A program made the position numbers and the translations under genes. A model generated the notes under the pieces. It was given only the letters and a program-made list of their open reading frames with translations, ran no database searches and was not told the DNA's origin. A DNA stretch of 64,000 bases from Sorangium sp051521495 (GTDB lineage: Bacteria; Myxococcota_A; Polyangia; Polyangiales; Polyangiaceae), in NCBI RefSeq assembly GCF_051521495.1, contig NZ_CP150355.1, forward strand, positions 5,208,001-5,272,000, given 5' to 3'. Positions 1-12,877 of the stretch are shown in pieces; position 1 is the stretch's first letter; each line of letters starts with the position of its first letter.

Positions 1-3624
<3,624 letters not shown>

Positions 3625-3877
3625 CGAGCTGACGCGCTCCTCGCGGGCGCTCTGCCGCTTCTGCACAGCGTGCCAGCGGCGCGCGTCTTCCGTCCACTGT
3701 CACCTCGCGCGACGCCGCGCGGCGTGCGTGCCGGCTCACCGCGGACGATCACCTCGCCGGGACGCATGTCGCGGCGCAGGCGCCTGCGTCGGCGAGGCGC
3801 GCACGATGGCGCACCGGCGCGCCTCGCGGGCTCATCCATCACCCGTCGTCGTGCCGCGCGGCCGCCGCGCGCCCGCG

Positions 3878-5356
3878 TCAGGGGGGCGCCTCGCCTGCGC
3901 CCGCGCCGCCTGCGGACCGCCGCAGCACCACGTAGCGGAGGTGCGGGACGCCGCTGACCGCCACGGGAGCGAACGCGTCGCCGGCGCCTGGCAGGCGCGC
4001 GACGCGCTGCTCCACCCCGCGCGCGAACCGCGACGCGGTCCACGGCGACGCGGGCGCCTCTCCGTCCGCGAGCAGCAGCACCAGCGCGTCCACCCGGCGC
4101 GCGTCCAGCAGCGCTCCGGGGATCCGCTTGGTGGTGTGCCCGCCGGGCAGCGCCGCGATGGCGGGATCCGTGACCCCGGCGAGATCGACGAGGGTCGCGC
4201 CCGTCGCTGCCCCGAGCCAGCCGATGTCGAGCGCCGCGACGACCTCCGCCCCGGCGAGCGCGCCGCGGAGCTCCTCGACGACGCGCAGCCGGTCGCTGCC
4301 CACCCGCGCGGCGGTCGGCCCGACCCGGACCATCACGAAGAGCTGCCCCGCGAGCGCGAGCGCGAGCCGGAGCGCCGTGGCGCGCGCGTCGGCCACCGAG
4401 GCGACGTGGGCCGCCGCGAGCACCACGGCGGGCAGCGCCGGGACGACGAGCCGCGACAGCGGCATCCAGTCGCCGCCCGCCGCCGCGACCGCGAGGAAAT
4501 GCACCGCGACCGCCGCGAGCAGCCCGCGCGACCACGCGGGGAGCGCCCGCCACGCGGCCGGCGCGATCAGCGCGACCGGCCCGGTCAGGAGGAAGCACGC
4601 GAGCGCGTACCGGGCCCCGAGCGCCGCGTCCGGCGCCTTCGCCAGCGCGGCGAGCGGCGCCGCCCGCCCGAAGATCGCGAGGCGCATCACGGCCACGGCG
4701 ACGAAGGGGAGGCCGGCGAGCGCGAGCGCGCCGAGCGCGCGAGGCCACGCGGACCCCAGGAACAGCGGCGGCGCGCCCCCCGCAGCGTCGCGGCGCGGCG
4801 CCGCCTGGGCCGAGAGCGCCACGACGAGCGCGAACGGCAGGAGCTCCGGCCGGAGCGCCGCGGCGGCCCCGGCGCATGCCGCGCCGGCGAGCGCTGCGCC
4901 GAGCGCCGGCAGCGCGACGGCGAGCGCGCCGAGCGCCGCGACGACGCCCGTCTCCATGCCCGCCGCGCTCCAGGCGCCGAGCGGCGCCGACGCCGGCACG
5001 AGCGCGAGCGCCGCGAACCGCATCGGTCGGGCGGACGCCCGATCGATCGCGAGCGCCAGCACACCGGCGGCGAGCGTCCACGCGACGACGCCGAGCGCCT
5101 TCGCGGCCGCGAGCGCGGCGAGCGGCCCGCCGGCCGCGAACGGCGCCAGCACGAACGCCCAGCCGAGCGGCGTCACGCCGTCGGTCACCGGCCCGGCCGC
5201 GTTGAATCGGTAGCCCAGCCCCCGCGCGAGGTGGTGCGCGTAGCGCGCCGTGATCAGGGCGTCGTCGACCGTGAACCCCGAGAGCGCGAGCGCCGGGAGC
5301 AGCGCCGAGAGCGCGCCGGCCAGCGCGACGAGCAGCGAGCGCGTCCGCGCCGTCAC
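3878..5356 (-). CDS. Polytopic membrane protein, GT-C/arabinofuranosyltransferase-like
   Basis: The protein has 492 residues and about ten hydrophobic segments. After the first membrane segment comes a loop reading FTVDDALITARYAHHLARG, then GYRFN and DGVTPLGW. This DD...RYA...G.N.G..DG.T pattern is typical of polyprenyl-phosphate-dependent GT-C glycosyltransferases of the AftB type, in which the early Asp pair is catalytic. The C-terminal part is soluble and would be periplasmic. I chose GTG 5356 because it directly precedes the first membrane helix; an in-frame GTG at 5458 adds 34 Arg-rich residues that look non-coding. The likely role is sugar transfer to an envelope glycan or glycoprotein. 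Donor and acceptor cannot be deduced, and the gene stands alone. Confidence 0.7.
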   Translation of the reverse strand: MTARTRSLLVALAGALSALLPALALSGFTVDDALITARYAHHLARGLGYRFNAAGPVTDGVTPLGWAFVLAPFAAGGPLAALAAAKALGVVAWTLAAGVLALAIDRASARPMRFAALALVPASAPLGAWSAAGMETGVVAALGALAVALPALGAALAGAACAGAAAALRPELLPFALVVALSAQAAPRRDAAGGAPPLFLGSAWPRALGALALAGLPFVAVAVMRLAIFGRAAPLAALAKAPDAALGARYALACFLLTGPVALIAPAAWRALPAWSRGLLAAVAVHFLAVAAAGGDWMPLSRLVVPALPAVVLAAAHVASVADARATALRLALALAGQLFVMVRVGPTAARVGSDRLRVVEELRGALAGAEVVAALDIGWLGAATGATLVDLAGVTDPAIAALPGGHTTKRIPGALLDARRVDALVLLLADGEAPASPWTASRFARGVEQRVARLPGAGDAFAPVAVSGVPHLRYVVLRRSAGGAGAGEAPP

Positions 5357-5706
5357 GCCGCCCGTGCGTCCGCGCGGCACTCCGGCGGGGACGAGGCGCT
5401 GACGCCCGTGCTGGACCGGAACCAGCGCTGCTCCGCGCGATCGCCATCGAGGACGCACCGGCAGCGGAGCGAGCGCTCAGGGTGGACGGCGTTCAGCACG
5501 CAGCGATCCTGTGACAGGCGCACGAGGGACGCAATCGCGCTCGCCCGCTCGCGATCACGCGAGATGCGAAGGCGAGACATGAACCCACGGACGCGCGGGC
5601 ACGTGCGCGCGGACGTCGCGAACACCCGGGCTCGCCGCGGCAACGGACGCCTCGGACAGCGGCCGCGCCGCTGCGCCTCGTGGCAGCCATGCGCCCTCGT
5701 GGACGG

Positions 5707-5712
5707 TATAGT
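5707..5712 (+). promoter_or_regulatory. -10 element (TATAGT), leaderless start
   Basis: TATAGT lies so that the expected +1 (12 nt after its first base) is 5719, one base before ATG 5720. No Shine-Dalgarno sequence could fit in the mRNA. No -35 consensus is visible. Confidence 0.5.
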
Positions 5713-5719
5713 TGCGCGC

Positions 5720-6454
5720 ATGGCACTCCCCGCCGCGCTCCTGGCCGCCGTCGAGCGGCATTCGTGCTTTACCGGCTGCTATCGCAGCGAATCGGAAGTC
5801 CAGGTCTGCATCGATCCGGCGCAGGCGCTCGTACCGACGGTGCCTGTCTGCTGCAGCGATTGCCTGAACTTCCACCCGGCGGCGCTCGTGAGCCTCTTGC
5901 CCCTCGGCATGACGTCGTACGCGCTGGCGAACGCGCTGACGACGCATGTGCGCTCGCTGCGCGGGTACAAGTGGGCCACCGGCGGCTATCACACCGCGGG
6001 CACCGGCTTCTGGCTCAACGCCGCCTACTACGGCAATGGCCTCTTCCTGGTCGACGCCGCGCGCAACCGAAACGCGAGGACGGACGTCGACATGCTGATC
6101 GAGGCGTTCCAGCACGGGATCGTCCAGCCCGAGGATCCGCGCATGCTCGATCCGGCGCTCTACACGACCGAGCTCGCCTACATCAACATGTCGCGCCCCA
6201 TCCTGCCGGTCCGCAGCAAGCAGGATCTGCTGACGTCGCCGCAGCGCAGCGCCACGCCGCGGCAGGGGTTCTCGCGCGTGTCGATCGTGGAGTTCCAGCC
6301 GCTCGCCGTCGCGGGTCCGTCCGCAGGCGCGCAGCCGGCGAAGCCGGCGGCTCCGCCCCGCGAGCTCAAGCTCGGCGACACGTGCCCGACGTGCGGCGCC
6401 ACGGTCATGGAGCGACCGCTGTTCTCGGGCACGTTCGTGGGCTGCCTCTGCTGA
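5720..6454 (+). CDS. Hypothetical Cys-rich protein with C-terminal zinc ribbon
   Basis: I do not recognise the family of this 244-residue protein. The N-terminal half has scattered Cys (SCFTGC, VCCSDC) and aromatic-rich stretches (GGYHTAGTGFWLNAAYYGNG). The C-terminus has CPTCG about 20 residues before the final GCLC, which could form a four-Cys zinc site. There is no signal peptide, so it is probably cytoplasmic. ATG 5720 is preferred because a TATAGT element stands 8 nt upstream and the upstream extension of the frame is Arg-rich shadow sequence. It is flanked on both sides by genes on the opposite strand, so it is monocistronic. Confidence 0.7.
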   Translation: MALPAALLAAVERHSCFTGCYRSESEVQVCIDPAQALVPTVPVCCSDCLNFHPAALVSLLPLGMTSYALANALTTHVRSLRGYKWATGGYHTAGTGFWLNAAYYGNGLFLVDAARNRNARTDVDMLIEAFQHGIVQPEDPRMLDPALYTTELAYINMSRPILPVRSKQDLLTSPQRSATPRQGFSRVSIVEFQPLAVAGPSAGAQPAKPAAPPRELKLGDTCPTCGATVMERPLFSGTFVGCLC

Positions 6455-6485
6455 GGGCGCGCCGCGGGTTACGTCGGCGACCGGC

Positions 6486-7601
6486 TCACGGCGGCGGCAG
6501 CGCTGTGGCGCGCCACGCGGTCTCTCCGGTCGCCGGGTCGATCGCGCGCAGCGCAGCGCCGCTCACCGCGGCGCCGCTCACCACGTACACGTAGGGGCCG
6601 GACGCCTTCGCCGCCGTGAGCCGGTCGCCGAGGTAGCCCGCGGCGCGCTCGTACCGGAGGGCGCCGGACTCGGGCTCGAGGGCGATGATCCGCGGCTCGG
6701 TGCCGTTCACGGCGTCGACGCCGAGGACCACGGCGGCGCCGCCGCTCGCGGCGAGGAACAGGTCGGGCCGCCTGCCGGAGAGCGGCGCGCGCGCGCCGAG
6801 CTCCTTCTTCCAGAGCGACTCGCTGCCGCGCCGCCCCTCGGCGGTGAGCCGCGGCGGGCCCTCGGTCGGCGCGGTGAGCACGACCTCCACGCCGCCGACC
6901 TGGACCACCTGGGGGTTCTTCTTGCGCTCCCAGAACTGCCCGGTGATCGCCGACGGCTGCGGCGCCGTCGGGCAGTCGGCCTGCGCGCCCCCTTCCAGCT
7001 TGATCCCGGTCGCCGTGCCGTCCTTCATCACCACGGTCGCGCAGCCGTCGCCCCCCGCGATCTCGTCGGGGACCCCGGGGAGGCTCGCCACCCAGCGCTC
7101 CTTGCCGGTGCGGGCGTCGAGCGCGCGCAGCGCGGTGTCGTCCCCGCCCGCGAGCACCGTGTTCGGGCCCGCGCAGGCGAGCGCGTCCGGCCCCTCGATC
7201 TCCTGCGAGGCCCAGATCCCCTGCCCGCTGCGCCCGTCGATGGCCACCACGCGCCCGCGGGTCTTGCCGTCCTGCCACAGCACCGGGTCGGGCGCGTCGT
7301 CGCCGTTCGCGTCCACGAAGCAGAGGGCGTCGAGCTGCGTGGAGAGCGGGCGCGCCCGCGGCGCGGGTTCATGCGGCGGATCGACGCGCGCGAAGAACAT
7401 CACCGCGAAGCCGACCCCGACCACGGCCATCGCCACGGCGAGGAGCACCTTCGTCGCCCGGGATGGCCCTGGCGCGGCCGCGGGCGCGCCAGGCTCCGCG
7501 GCCGCACCGGCGGCGCCGGGGGCCGCTGCGCCGCAGCGCGGACATGCGATCCCATCACGACTCGCCTCCAGCGAGGCACCACAGCTCCTGCAGGGCCGCA
7601 T
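6486..7601 (-). CDS. Zinc-ribbon, single-pass membrane protein with PQQ-like beta-propeller
   Basis: The 371-residue protein begins with a four-Cys ribbon (CRSCG...CPRCG), then an Ala/Pro linker, one membrane helix near residues 50-70 and a periplasmic beta-propeller. Propeller repeats of the PQQ/BamB type are visible as VVAIDGRSGQGIWAS, LRALDARTGKERWVA, IIALEPESGALRYE and LRAIDPATGETAWRA. A cytoplasmic ribbon joined to an external propeller suggests a sensor or scaffold, but no catalytic motif is seen. The gene is convergent with the Cys-rich gene at 5720. ATG 7601 is fixed by TACACT upstream, with expected +1 exactly at the A of ATG. Confidence 0.8.
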   Translation of the reverse strand: MRPCRSCGASLEASRDGIACPRCGAAAPGAAGAAAEPGAPAAAPGPSRATKVLLAVAMAVVGVGFAVMFFARVDPPHEPAPRARPLSTQLDALCFVDANGDDAPDPVLWQDGKTRGRVVAIDGRSGQGIWASQEIEGPDALACAGPNTVLAGGDDTALRALDARTGKERWVASLPGVPDEIAGGDGCATVVMKDGTATGIKLEGGAQADCPTAPQPSAITGQFWERKKNPQVVQVGGVEVVLTAPTEGPPRLTAEGRRGSESLWKKELGARAPLSGRRPDLFLAASGGAAVVLGVDAVNGTEPRIIALEPESGALRYERAAGYLGDRLTAAKASGPYVYVVSGAAVSGAALRAIDPATGETAWRATALPPP

Positions 7602-7607
7602 CCGGGC

Positions 7608-7613
7608 AGTGTA
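7608..7613 (-). promoter_or_regulatory. -10 element (TACACT), leaderless start
   Basis: On the minus strand TACACT runs from 7613 to 7608, giving an expected +1 at 7601, the first base of the ATG of the propeller gene. Confidence 0.5.
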
Positions 7614-7679
7614 TCGCCGCCGGGCACCCGCGATCGAGAGCGACGGCGCGCGGCCCTCCGGGCCTGGAAATCGCCTCGG

Positions 7680-8270
7680 CTACTTCGCCCAGAGCACCGA
7701 GAGATCGAGCTCGATGGCCTCGAAGGGCACGACCCGGACCCGCGCCGCGTCACGGTGGACGGGGCCAGGCTCCCAGCCCCTGTCCGGGGCGAGCGAGAAG
7801 ACCTCGAGCGTCCGGCGGATGGGATCCACGAGCCATGCATGGCGCACGCCCTCGCGCGCGTAGAGGGGCATCTTCTCCGCGCGGTCCAGCTCCTCGGTCG
7901 ACGGGCTCAGCACCTCGCAGATCCAGTCCGGGGCGAGTGCGAAGTAGGCGGTCTCGGGCAGCTCGGGCATGCGCTCGCGGCGCCAGCCGGCGAGGTCGGG
8001 CACGAGCGCGTCGATCTCGCCCGGCGCTTCTGGGTCGGGGAAGTGCAGCTCGGGCTCTGGGAGGATCCACCACCCGCCCGGACCGCCGCGACCGCGGTGG
8101 AAGGGGGCGAACAGCTCGCCTTGCAGGGCTCCCTCGGCATTGGCGTGCCGTGGCGCCGGCCGAGGGAAGACGTGCAGGGTACCGCGGACGAGCTCCGCGA
8201 CCTTGTTCGGCGGGACGGCTTCGAGGTCGGCGTACGTGGCGCGGCGCTGCTTCTCGGCGGGCTGGCCCAT
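7680..8270 (-). CDS. Uma2 family (DUF820) PD-(D/E)XK nuclease-like protein
   Basis: The 196-residue protein matches the Uma2 pattern: TYADLEAVPPNKVAELVRGTL at the N-terminus, PDLAGWRRERMPELPE and APDWICEVLSPSTEELDRAEKMPLYAREGVRHAWLVDP in the core. PDL, the Glu of ICEVLSPS and the following Lys are the usual nuclease-like residues. The family is common in cyanobacteria and myxobacteria and its biological target is unsettled. ATG 8270 gives the usual family length; a longer frame to 8336 adds 22 atypical residues. It stands alone, downstream of the phosphatidylserine synthase gene on the same strand with about 100 bp between. Confidence 0.85.
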   Translation of the reverse strand: MGQPAEKQRRATYADLEAVPPNKVAELVRGTLHVFPRPAPRHANAEGALQGELFAPFHRGRGGPGGWWILPEPELHFPDPEAPGEIDALVPDLAGWRRERMPELPETAYFALAPDWICEVLSPSTEELDRAEKMPLYAREGVRHAWLVDPIRRTLEVFSLAPDRGWEPGPVHRDAARVRVVPFEAIELDLSVLWAK

Positions 8271-8369
8271 GACCGGAGCCTGCCCGGGGGTCCAGGGAGA
8301 GGCAAGGCGCGGCGCACCGAGCCGGAACGCTCGCACGTCGGCGCGCGGCGGCCCGCTCCACGCTACGGC

Positions 8370-8996
8370 TTACGGCTTCGGGATCCTCAGCGTACCGCTG
8401 ACCATCGCGCTGCCGCTCACGGCATAGACCAGGCTGAGCGGGTGGAACGTCCAGGGGCCGAGCGCGATGGCCCCGAGCCAGAGCTGCTCGTGCACGCGCT
8501 CCATGGCGAAGAGCACCCCGAAGAGCAGCACGATGAGCAAGCTCGTGGGAATGGGCGTCCCCTCGTAGTAGCGCACCTTTCCGCGCTCGTCCGAGAGCGC
8601 GGCGGCCGTCACGTTGTACCGCGCGAGGCGGCTGATCCCGCAGGCGACGAAGTACACGAGGGCGGCGGCGTCCCACGGCCCGCGAAGGCCGAGCGCGAAG
8701 CCGAGCACCGCGGGCGCGACGCCGAACGAGACCACGTCCGCGAGCGAGTCGAGATCGGCCCCGAGGGGCGAGTGCTTGCGGCGCCAGCGCGCGATCGTGC
8801 CGTCGAGGATGTCGCACGCCAGCGCGAACGGCAGGAGGCCGAAGGCCACCCAGATGTAGATTCGCTCGCGCTCGGCAACGTAGTTCAGGCAAAGCAGGAT
8901 GCTCAGCGTGCCGCTCGCCGCGTTCGCCAGCGTGACGAAGTCGGCGAGCGCGAACGACCGGAGCATCGAGAAATGGGGCGGTCTCTCGGGAGGCAT
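8370..8996 (-). CDS. pssA: CDP-diacylglycerol--serine O-phosphatidyltransferase
   Basis: The enzyme makes phosphatidylserine from CDP-diacylglycerol and L-serine in the inner membrane, the first step toward phosphatidylethanolamine. The full CDP-alcohol phosphotransferase motif DG-x2-AR-x8-G-x3-D-x3-D is present as DGTIAR...G...D...D in DILDGTIARWRRKH and SPLGADLDSLADVVSFG. Six or seven hydrophobic segments fit the family, and 208 residues is a normal length for this subclass. The sequence matches the PssA branch better than the phosphatidylglycerophosphate synthase branch. ATG 8996 is preferred over an upstream extension to 9203 that is Arg-rich. The 251-bp region to 9248 is shared with a divergent gene. 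Confidence 0.88.
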   Translation of the reverse strand: MPPERPPHFSMLRSFALADFVTLANAASGTLSILLCLNYVAERERIYIWVAFGLLPFALACDILDGTIARWRRKHSPLGADLDSLADVVSFGVAPAVLGFALGLRGPWDAAALVYFVACGISRLARYNVTAAALSDERGKVRYYEGTPIPTSLLIVLLFGVLFAMERVHEQLWLGAIALGPWTFHPLSLVYAVSGSAMVSGTLRIPKP

Positions 8997-9231
8997 GGCG
9001 CTCGGGGTGCGCAGTGTCGCACGTCCGGTTGGATTGCCAACAGGCCTGCGCGCCGCGCGTCGCCGTCCTCGGGCCGTCCTCGGGCCGTCCTCTCGGCGCG
9101 GGCGGTCCTCTCGCCGCGGGGCGCCTCGAGCCGAGGCGCGCCCGGCGCCGGCGCCGTCTAGCCAGGTGGCACGTGCTTGTCCACTCCGCGGCGATCCGCG
9201 CACAAAACTTAGGACCAGGCCGCGCGCTGCC

Positions 9232-9237
9232 TACCAT
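9232..9237 (+). promoter_or_regulatory. -10 element (TACCAT), short-leader start
   Basis: TACCAT places the expected +1 at 9244, four bases before ATG 9248. No Shine-Dalgarno sequence would be transcribed. Confidence 0.4.
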
Positions 9238-9247
9238 CCGTCGGCGG

Positions 9248-11677
9248 ATGCCCGGACTGTCACTTGTCGCCGACAACACCCGATGCTCACCGGAGCCCGA
9301 GCGCACGTCGCTGCACGATGTGCTCGACTTCGTCCTGGAGGGGGCGCGCAGCGCGTCTCCCCCGCTCGATGGAGCGGCGCTGCCGCTACGCGCCGAGACC
9401 GAGGCGCTGCCGCTGCTCTGCGAGCTCGCCGAGGCCGCGGCGGAGCTCGCCTCCGGACGCCGCGCGCGCGCGGTCGTGCGCCTTTGCCTCGAGCCCGAGC
9501 CCTGGGAGCTCGGGCTGGAGCGCGTGGGCCGCGACCTCCTCGTCACCGTCTTCCAGGGCGGGGACGTGCCCGAGGTCGCCCTGCACGAGCGGCGCTTCGA
9601 CGGCGAAGCGCTCTGCGCGCGCCTCCTCGCGGCCATCGACCGGTTCGCCCCGCACAGGGGCCCGGGCGCGCGCCGCGACGCCGCCTTCGCCGACAACGAC
9701 GCGGATCTCGGCGGGCTCGGCGAGCAGCGGCTCTCGGCCGCGCGGAGGTGCCTCGCCGCTTCCCTCCCGTTCTCGCCCGACGAGGCGGGAGGAGAGCCCG
9801 CGATCGTGGGCGTCGAGCCGACCGGCGAGATCCCGATCGCCATCGCGGCCGAGGCGCTCCTGCGCACGTCGCAGGGCGCGGCGCTCACGCAGCCGGCCGT
9901 GCTCCGGGCCGACCTGTTCTCGCTCCTCTTCCGGGGCAAGATCCGCGTGCTCGTGGGCGAGGAGGCGCGGGAGCTGCCCGACGTCTTCATCTTCCCGTTC
10001 GCCGAGCAGCTCGCGTCGCTGTCGCTCGAGTCGCTCGACGCGTGGGCGCGGCGGCAGCCTTACCACCGGCGCCTGACCGTGGGCGGCGCGATCCTCGGCG
10101 TCCGGCTGCACAGCGAGGGGGCGCTGTCGCTCACGCTCGGCGTGCCCCGCGTGGGCCGCGTCCCCTCCGCCGATCCCCGCGCGCTCGGCCCGGGCCGCTC
10201 CGCCTCGTTCGCGGGCGCCGAGGATCGGGCGCAGACCTGGACATTCCCGGCCGTCGACGTGGCGGCGCTCGCCCAGGGCGTCGTCGCGTTCGGGCGGGCG
10301 CTCGCGCGCAGCCTGGTGCGCCGCGATCGCGGGCAGACGTCGAACCTGCGCCTGTTCGAGTTCCGGGCGCGCGTGCGCGAGCTCGCCGAGCGGCTCCGCG
10401 AGCTCACGCGCAACGACGCGAAGATCAACGTGGCCCCGGAGACGTACCGCGCGTTCGCGGCCGCGGCGCGCCCCCAGCAGGCCGCGGCCGAGGACACCTT
10501 CGGGCGGACGCGGCTGCGCTTCACGGCCCGGTGGATCGCGGCGATCCCGTCGCTCGACCTCCGCGCCACCTTCCTCTGCGGCGACGTGCTCGTGGTGGGC
10601 TCGACGCGGGAGCTGACCTGCATCGATCGGCGCACCGGCGAGTGCCTGTGGCGCAAGCAGGTGCCGCGCGCGGTCTCGGTGATGACGCCGGTCGGCCTCG
10701 GGCGGCTCCTGCCCGACGGAACGCTGCAGCTGCACGATCTGTCGAGCGGCGAGGTCGCCTGGTCGACGCGGCTGTCGCCGCGCGTGGGCGCGAACGCCTC
10801 GGGCGCGGTGGTGAGCGCCCCCGGGCTGCCGCGGATGCTCATCGTGAGCGAGGGGACGCGCCACCTCGCGGCCGTGGACCTCTACTCCGGTGAGGTGCGC
10901 TGGCGCTACGCCGCGCGGCGCGGCGAGAACTTCCGGCTCCGCCGCGCGGGCAAGCTCGTCCTCGTGGGCAGCGGCGAGCCGGCCCTCGCGGCGCTCGACG
11001 TGCTGAGCGGCGAGGTCGTCTGGCGCTTCTGCGACAGGCTCCCGTTCGCGTCGCCGGTCGCTGTCGATCACGACGCGCTCTTCGCGCTGGCCGGTGACGG
11101 CGCCTTCGTCGGCCGCGGCGGGGCGCGGCTGCACCACCTCGACCCGTGGTCGGGCGAGGCGCGGTGGACGGTCGATCTGCCGAAGCACGTGGCGCCTGTC
11201 GGCGCGCCGCTGCTCGGGCCCGAGACGGTGTGCGTGGTGAGCCACGGGCGGCGCGGCACAGGGCTCGTGGGGATCGATCGCCGCACAGGGGCGACGCGCT
11301 TCGACCTGACCGCGTGCGCCGCGACGGCCTCGTGCCTCATGGTCGACGACGTGGTCGTGGTGAACAGCGAGGCGGGCGAGATCGTCGGGGTCGGCGCGCA
11401 CGACGGCGCGGTCCGGTACCGGCACGTCATCGCCGGCGGCGTCGAGGGCGACAGGCCGCGGCGCCTCGAGCCGGTGCTCCGCTCGGGCGCGCTGTTCGTG
11501 CCGCAGAGCGAGGTGCACGTCGTCCGGCCGCGCGACGGCGCGCTGCTCGGCAAGGTGCCGACGGACCTCATCCCGGATCTCTTGCGGGTGGACGAGCGGT
11601 GTGACGTCTACGTGGCGGAGGAGAGCGGCCACCTCGCGGCCTTCGCCGCGGCCCCGCGGCTCAGCCTCGTCCAGTAA
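9248..11677 (+). CDS. Large protein with C-terminal PQQ-like beta-propeller
   Basis: The protein has 809 residues. The N-terminal 430 residues are unrecognised and contain no signal peptide. From about residue 440 there are successive propeller blades with the D..TG...W signature: LTCIDRRTGECLWRKQ, LQLHDLSSGEVAWSTR, LAAVDLYSGEVRWRYA, LAALDVLSGEVVWRFC, LHHLDPWSGEARWTVD and LVGIDRRTGATRFDL. These resemble the PQQ/BamB family without an obvious cofactor site. Similar propellers are often scaffolds or sensor domains. The gene is monocistronic, divergent from pssA and convergent with the RlpA-like gene. ATG 9248 is supported by TACCAT just upstream; the frame before it is low-complexity Arg-rich sequence. 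Confidence 0.8.
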   Translation: MPGLSLVADNTRCSPEPERTSLHDVLDFVLEGARSASPPLDGAALPLRAETEALPLLCELAEAAAELASGRRARAVVRLCLEPEPWELGLERVGRDLLVTVFQGGDVPEVALHERRFDGEALCARLLAAIDRFAPHRGPGARRDAAFADNDADLGGLGEQRLSAARRCLAASLPFSPDEAGGEPAIVGVEPTGEIPIAIAAEALLRTSQGAALTQPAVLRADLFSLLFRGKIRVLVGEEARELPDVFIFPFAEQLASLSLESLDAWARRQPYHRRLTVGGAILGVRLHSEGALSLTLGVPRVGRVPSADPRALGPGRSASFAGAEDRAQTWTFPAVDVAALAQGVVAFGRALARSLVRRDRGQTSNLRLFEFRARVRELAERLRELTRNDAKINVAPETYRAFAAAARPQQAAAEDTFGRTRLRFTARWIAAIPSLDLRATFLCGDVLVVGSTRELTCIDRRTGECLWRKQVPRAVSVMTPVGLGRLLPDGTLQLHDLSSGEVAWSTRLSPRVGANASGAVVSAPGLPRMLIVSEGTRHLAAVDLYSGEVRWRYAARRGENFRLRRAGKLVLVGSGEPALAALDVLSGEVVWRFCDRLPFASPVAVDHDALFALAGDGAFVGRGGARLHHLDPWSGEARWTVDLPKHVAPVGAPLLGPETVCVVSHGRRGTGLVGIDRRTGATRFDLTACAATASCLMVDDVVVVNSEAGEIVGVGAHDGAVRYRHVIAGGVEGDRPRRLEPVLRSGALFVPQSEVHVVRPRDGALLGKVPTDLIPDLLRVDERCDVYVAEESGHLAAFAAAPRLSLVQ

Positions 11678-11750
11678 GGCCAGCGCGCGCCCGCGTCAGC
11701 GCCGCGGCGCGGGCGGCGGGGCGCGCGGGCGTCCGCCGCCGCGGCGCGCG

Positions 11751-12314
11751 TCAGCGCGGCGGTCGGGCCGGCTTCCAGATGAGCTCTAGCGTCACCTGGG
11801 TGACGCCGTCATCGACGAGCCCGATCCGCTCGGCGGCCCTGCGCGACAGGTCGATGATCCTGCCGCGCTTGAACGGGCCGCGGTCGTTGATCCGCACGCG
11901 AACGCGGCGGCCGTCCCGGCGTACGACGTCGACCAAGGCGCCGAAGGGCAGCGTCCGGTGCGCGGCCGTGAGCGCGCGCGGGTTGTAGGGCTCGCCGCTC
12001 GCGGTGCGGCGGCCCTTGAACTTGTCGGCGTAGTAGGTGGCGCGCCCGCGCTGGATCGGCGTCCCCTTCGTCGCGCTCCGCACGCTCGCGGGCGCGACCG
12101 GCGTGGCGATGCGGCCGCCGTCGCCGTCGTCGAGCTCATCCTCCCCGGCCTGGTGCCGAGGGGGCGCCGGCGGGGTGCTCGGCGAGACGCCGAGCGCGAT
12201 CGGCGCGTCGTGGCTCGAACGGGGCGCTGCAGGCTGATGAGCGGAGCAGGCGGGCGTGAAAAAGAGGAAGAAGAAGGCGAGCGTCCTCGCCACACCACGG
12301 CGTCCCCCGGGCAT
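11751..12314 (-). CDS. RlpA-like double-psi beta-barrel lipoprotein
   Basis: The 187-residue protein starts with a hydrophobic export signal (LAFFFLFFTPAC) that may be a lipoprotein signal, although TPAC is an imperfect lipobox. After a Pro-rich linker, the RlpA double-psi beta-barrel fills residues about 95-187, with RGRATYYADKFKGRRTASGE, LPFGALVDVVRRDGRRVRVR, INDRGPFKRGRIIDLSRRAA and ERIGL. In characterised RlpA proteins this domain is a lytic transglycosylase acting on denuded glycan strands at the septum. The SPOR domain usually fused to RlpA is absent. ATG 12314 lies 2 nt after the stop of the upstream Fe-S gene, so the two are co-transcribed. Confidence 0.85.
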   Translation of the reverse strand: MPGGRRGVARTLAFFFLFFTPACSAHQPAAPRSSHDAPIALGVSPSTPPAPPRHQAGEDELDDGDGGRIATPVAPASVRSATKGTPIQRGRATYYADKFKGRRTASGEPYNPRALTAAHRTLPFGALVDVVRRDGRRVRVRINDRGPFKRGRIIDLSRRAAERIGLVDDGVTQVTLELIWKPARPPR

Positions 12315-12316
12315 CG

Positions 12317-12865
12317 TCACGTCGCCTCGGGCGCGGCGCGGTCGGCCGACGAGGGGTCGAGGTCGGCCGAGGGCGGGGTCACCGCGGCGACCAGGGCCAG
12401 GGCGGCGGGCTCGCCGCTCCCCGCCCCGTCCGCAGGCGGCGCCGCCTGGGCCCTGGCCTTGGACCGCACGAACCCGGCGAGCTCGCGGAACGGCACGCCG
12501 GTCGGGCAGATCCTCTCCTTCGCGGCGAGCACCTCCTCGGGCACGTGCGCGAGCGCGAGCGCCGCGGCGTCGAAGTCCGGCATGCTCCGCGACGACGCGA
12601 GCACCACGGCCATGAGGCCGGGGTACGCCCCCCTCGAGGCCGCGATGCGCTCGGCCTCCCCGAGGTCGCAGCGCCCGCACGCGATGCAGCGCGAGAAGCG
12701 GGGCAGCGCCGCGCGCTCGGCGGGCGAGAGGGGCGGCAGGCGATCGGCGTCGTAGTTCTCGTGGAAGAGCGCAAGCCCGCTCGGGCCGTCGAAGAGACGG
12801 CGCACCGCGACCTTGAGGAGCGACCACGCGAGGACCGCTAGGGCCAGGGCACGACCGGAGAGCAC
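12317..12865 (-). CDS. Membrane-anchored protein with 4Fe-4S ferredoxin-like Cys motif
   Basis: The protein has 182 residues. It begins with a membrane helix (ALALAVLAWSLLKVAV) and then a soluble part with CIACGRCDLGEAERIA and, about 60 residues later, ICPTGVPF. The CxxCxxC plus CP pattern is that of a single 4Fe-4S cluster. The C-terminus is Ala/Asp-rich. It could be an electron-transfer subunit, but no partner oxidoreductase is adjacent; downstream is only the RlpA-like gene, 2 nt away. GTG 12865 directly precedes the membrane helix and has TATGGA with expected +1 at 12865. A longer frame from ATG 12991 adds 42 Arg/Pro-rich residues and seems less likely. Confidence 0.65.
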   Translation of the reverse strand: MLSGRALALAVLAWSLLKVAVRRLFDGPSGLALFHENYDADRLPPLSPAERAALPRFSRCIACGRCDLGEAERIAASRGAYPGLMAVVLASSRSMPDFDAAALALAHVPEEVLAAKERICPTGVPFRELAGFVRSKARAQAAPPADGAGSGEPAALALVAAVTPPSADLDPSSADRAAPEAT

Positions 12866-12871
12866 GATCCG

Positions 12872-12877
12872 TCCATA
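12872..12877 (-). promoter_or_regulatory. Possible -10 element (TATGGA), leaderless GTG start
   Basis: On the minus strand TATGGA runs from 12877 to 12872, with expected +1 at 12865, the first base of the GTG start. It resembles the TATGAC elements at 33210 and 35426. It is weak because the final T of TANNNT is missing. Confidence 0.3.
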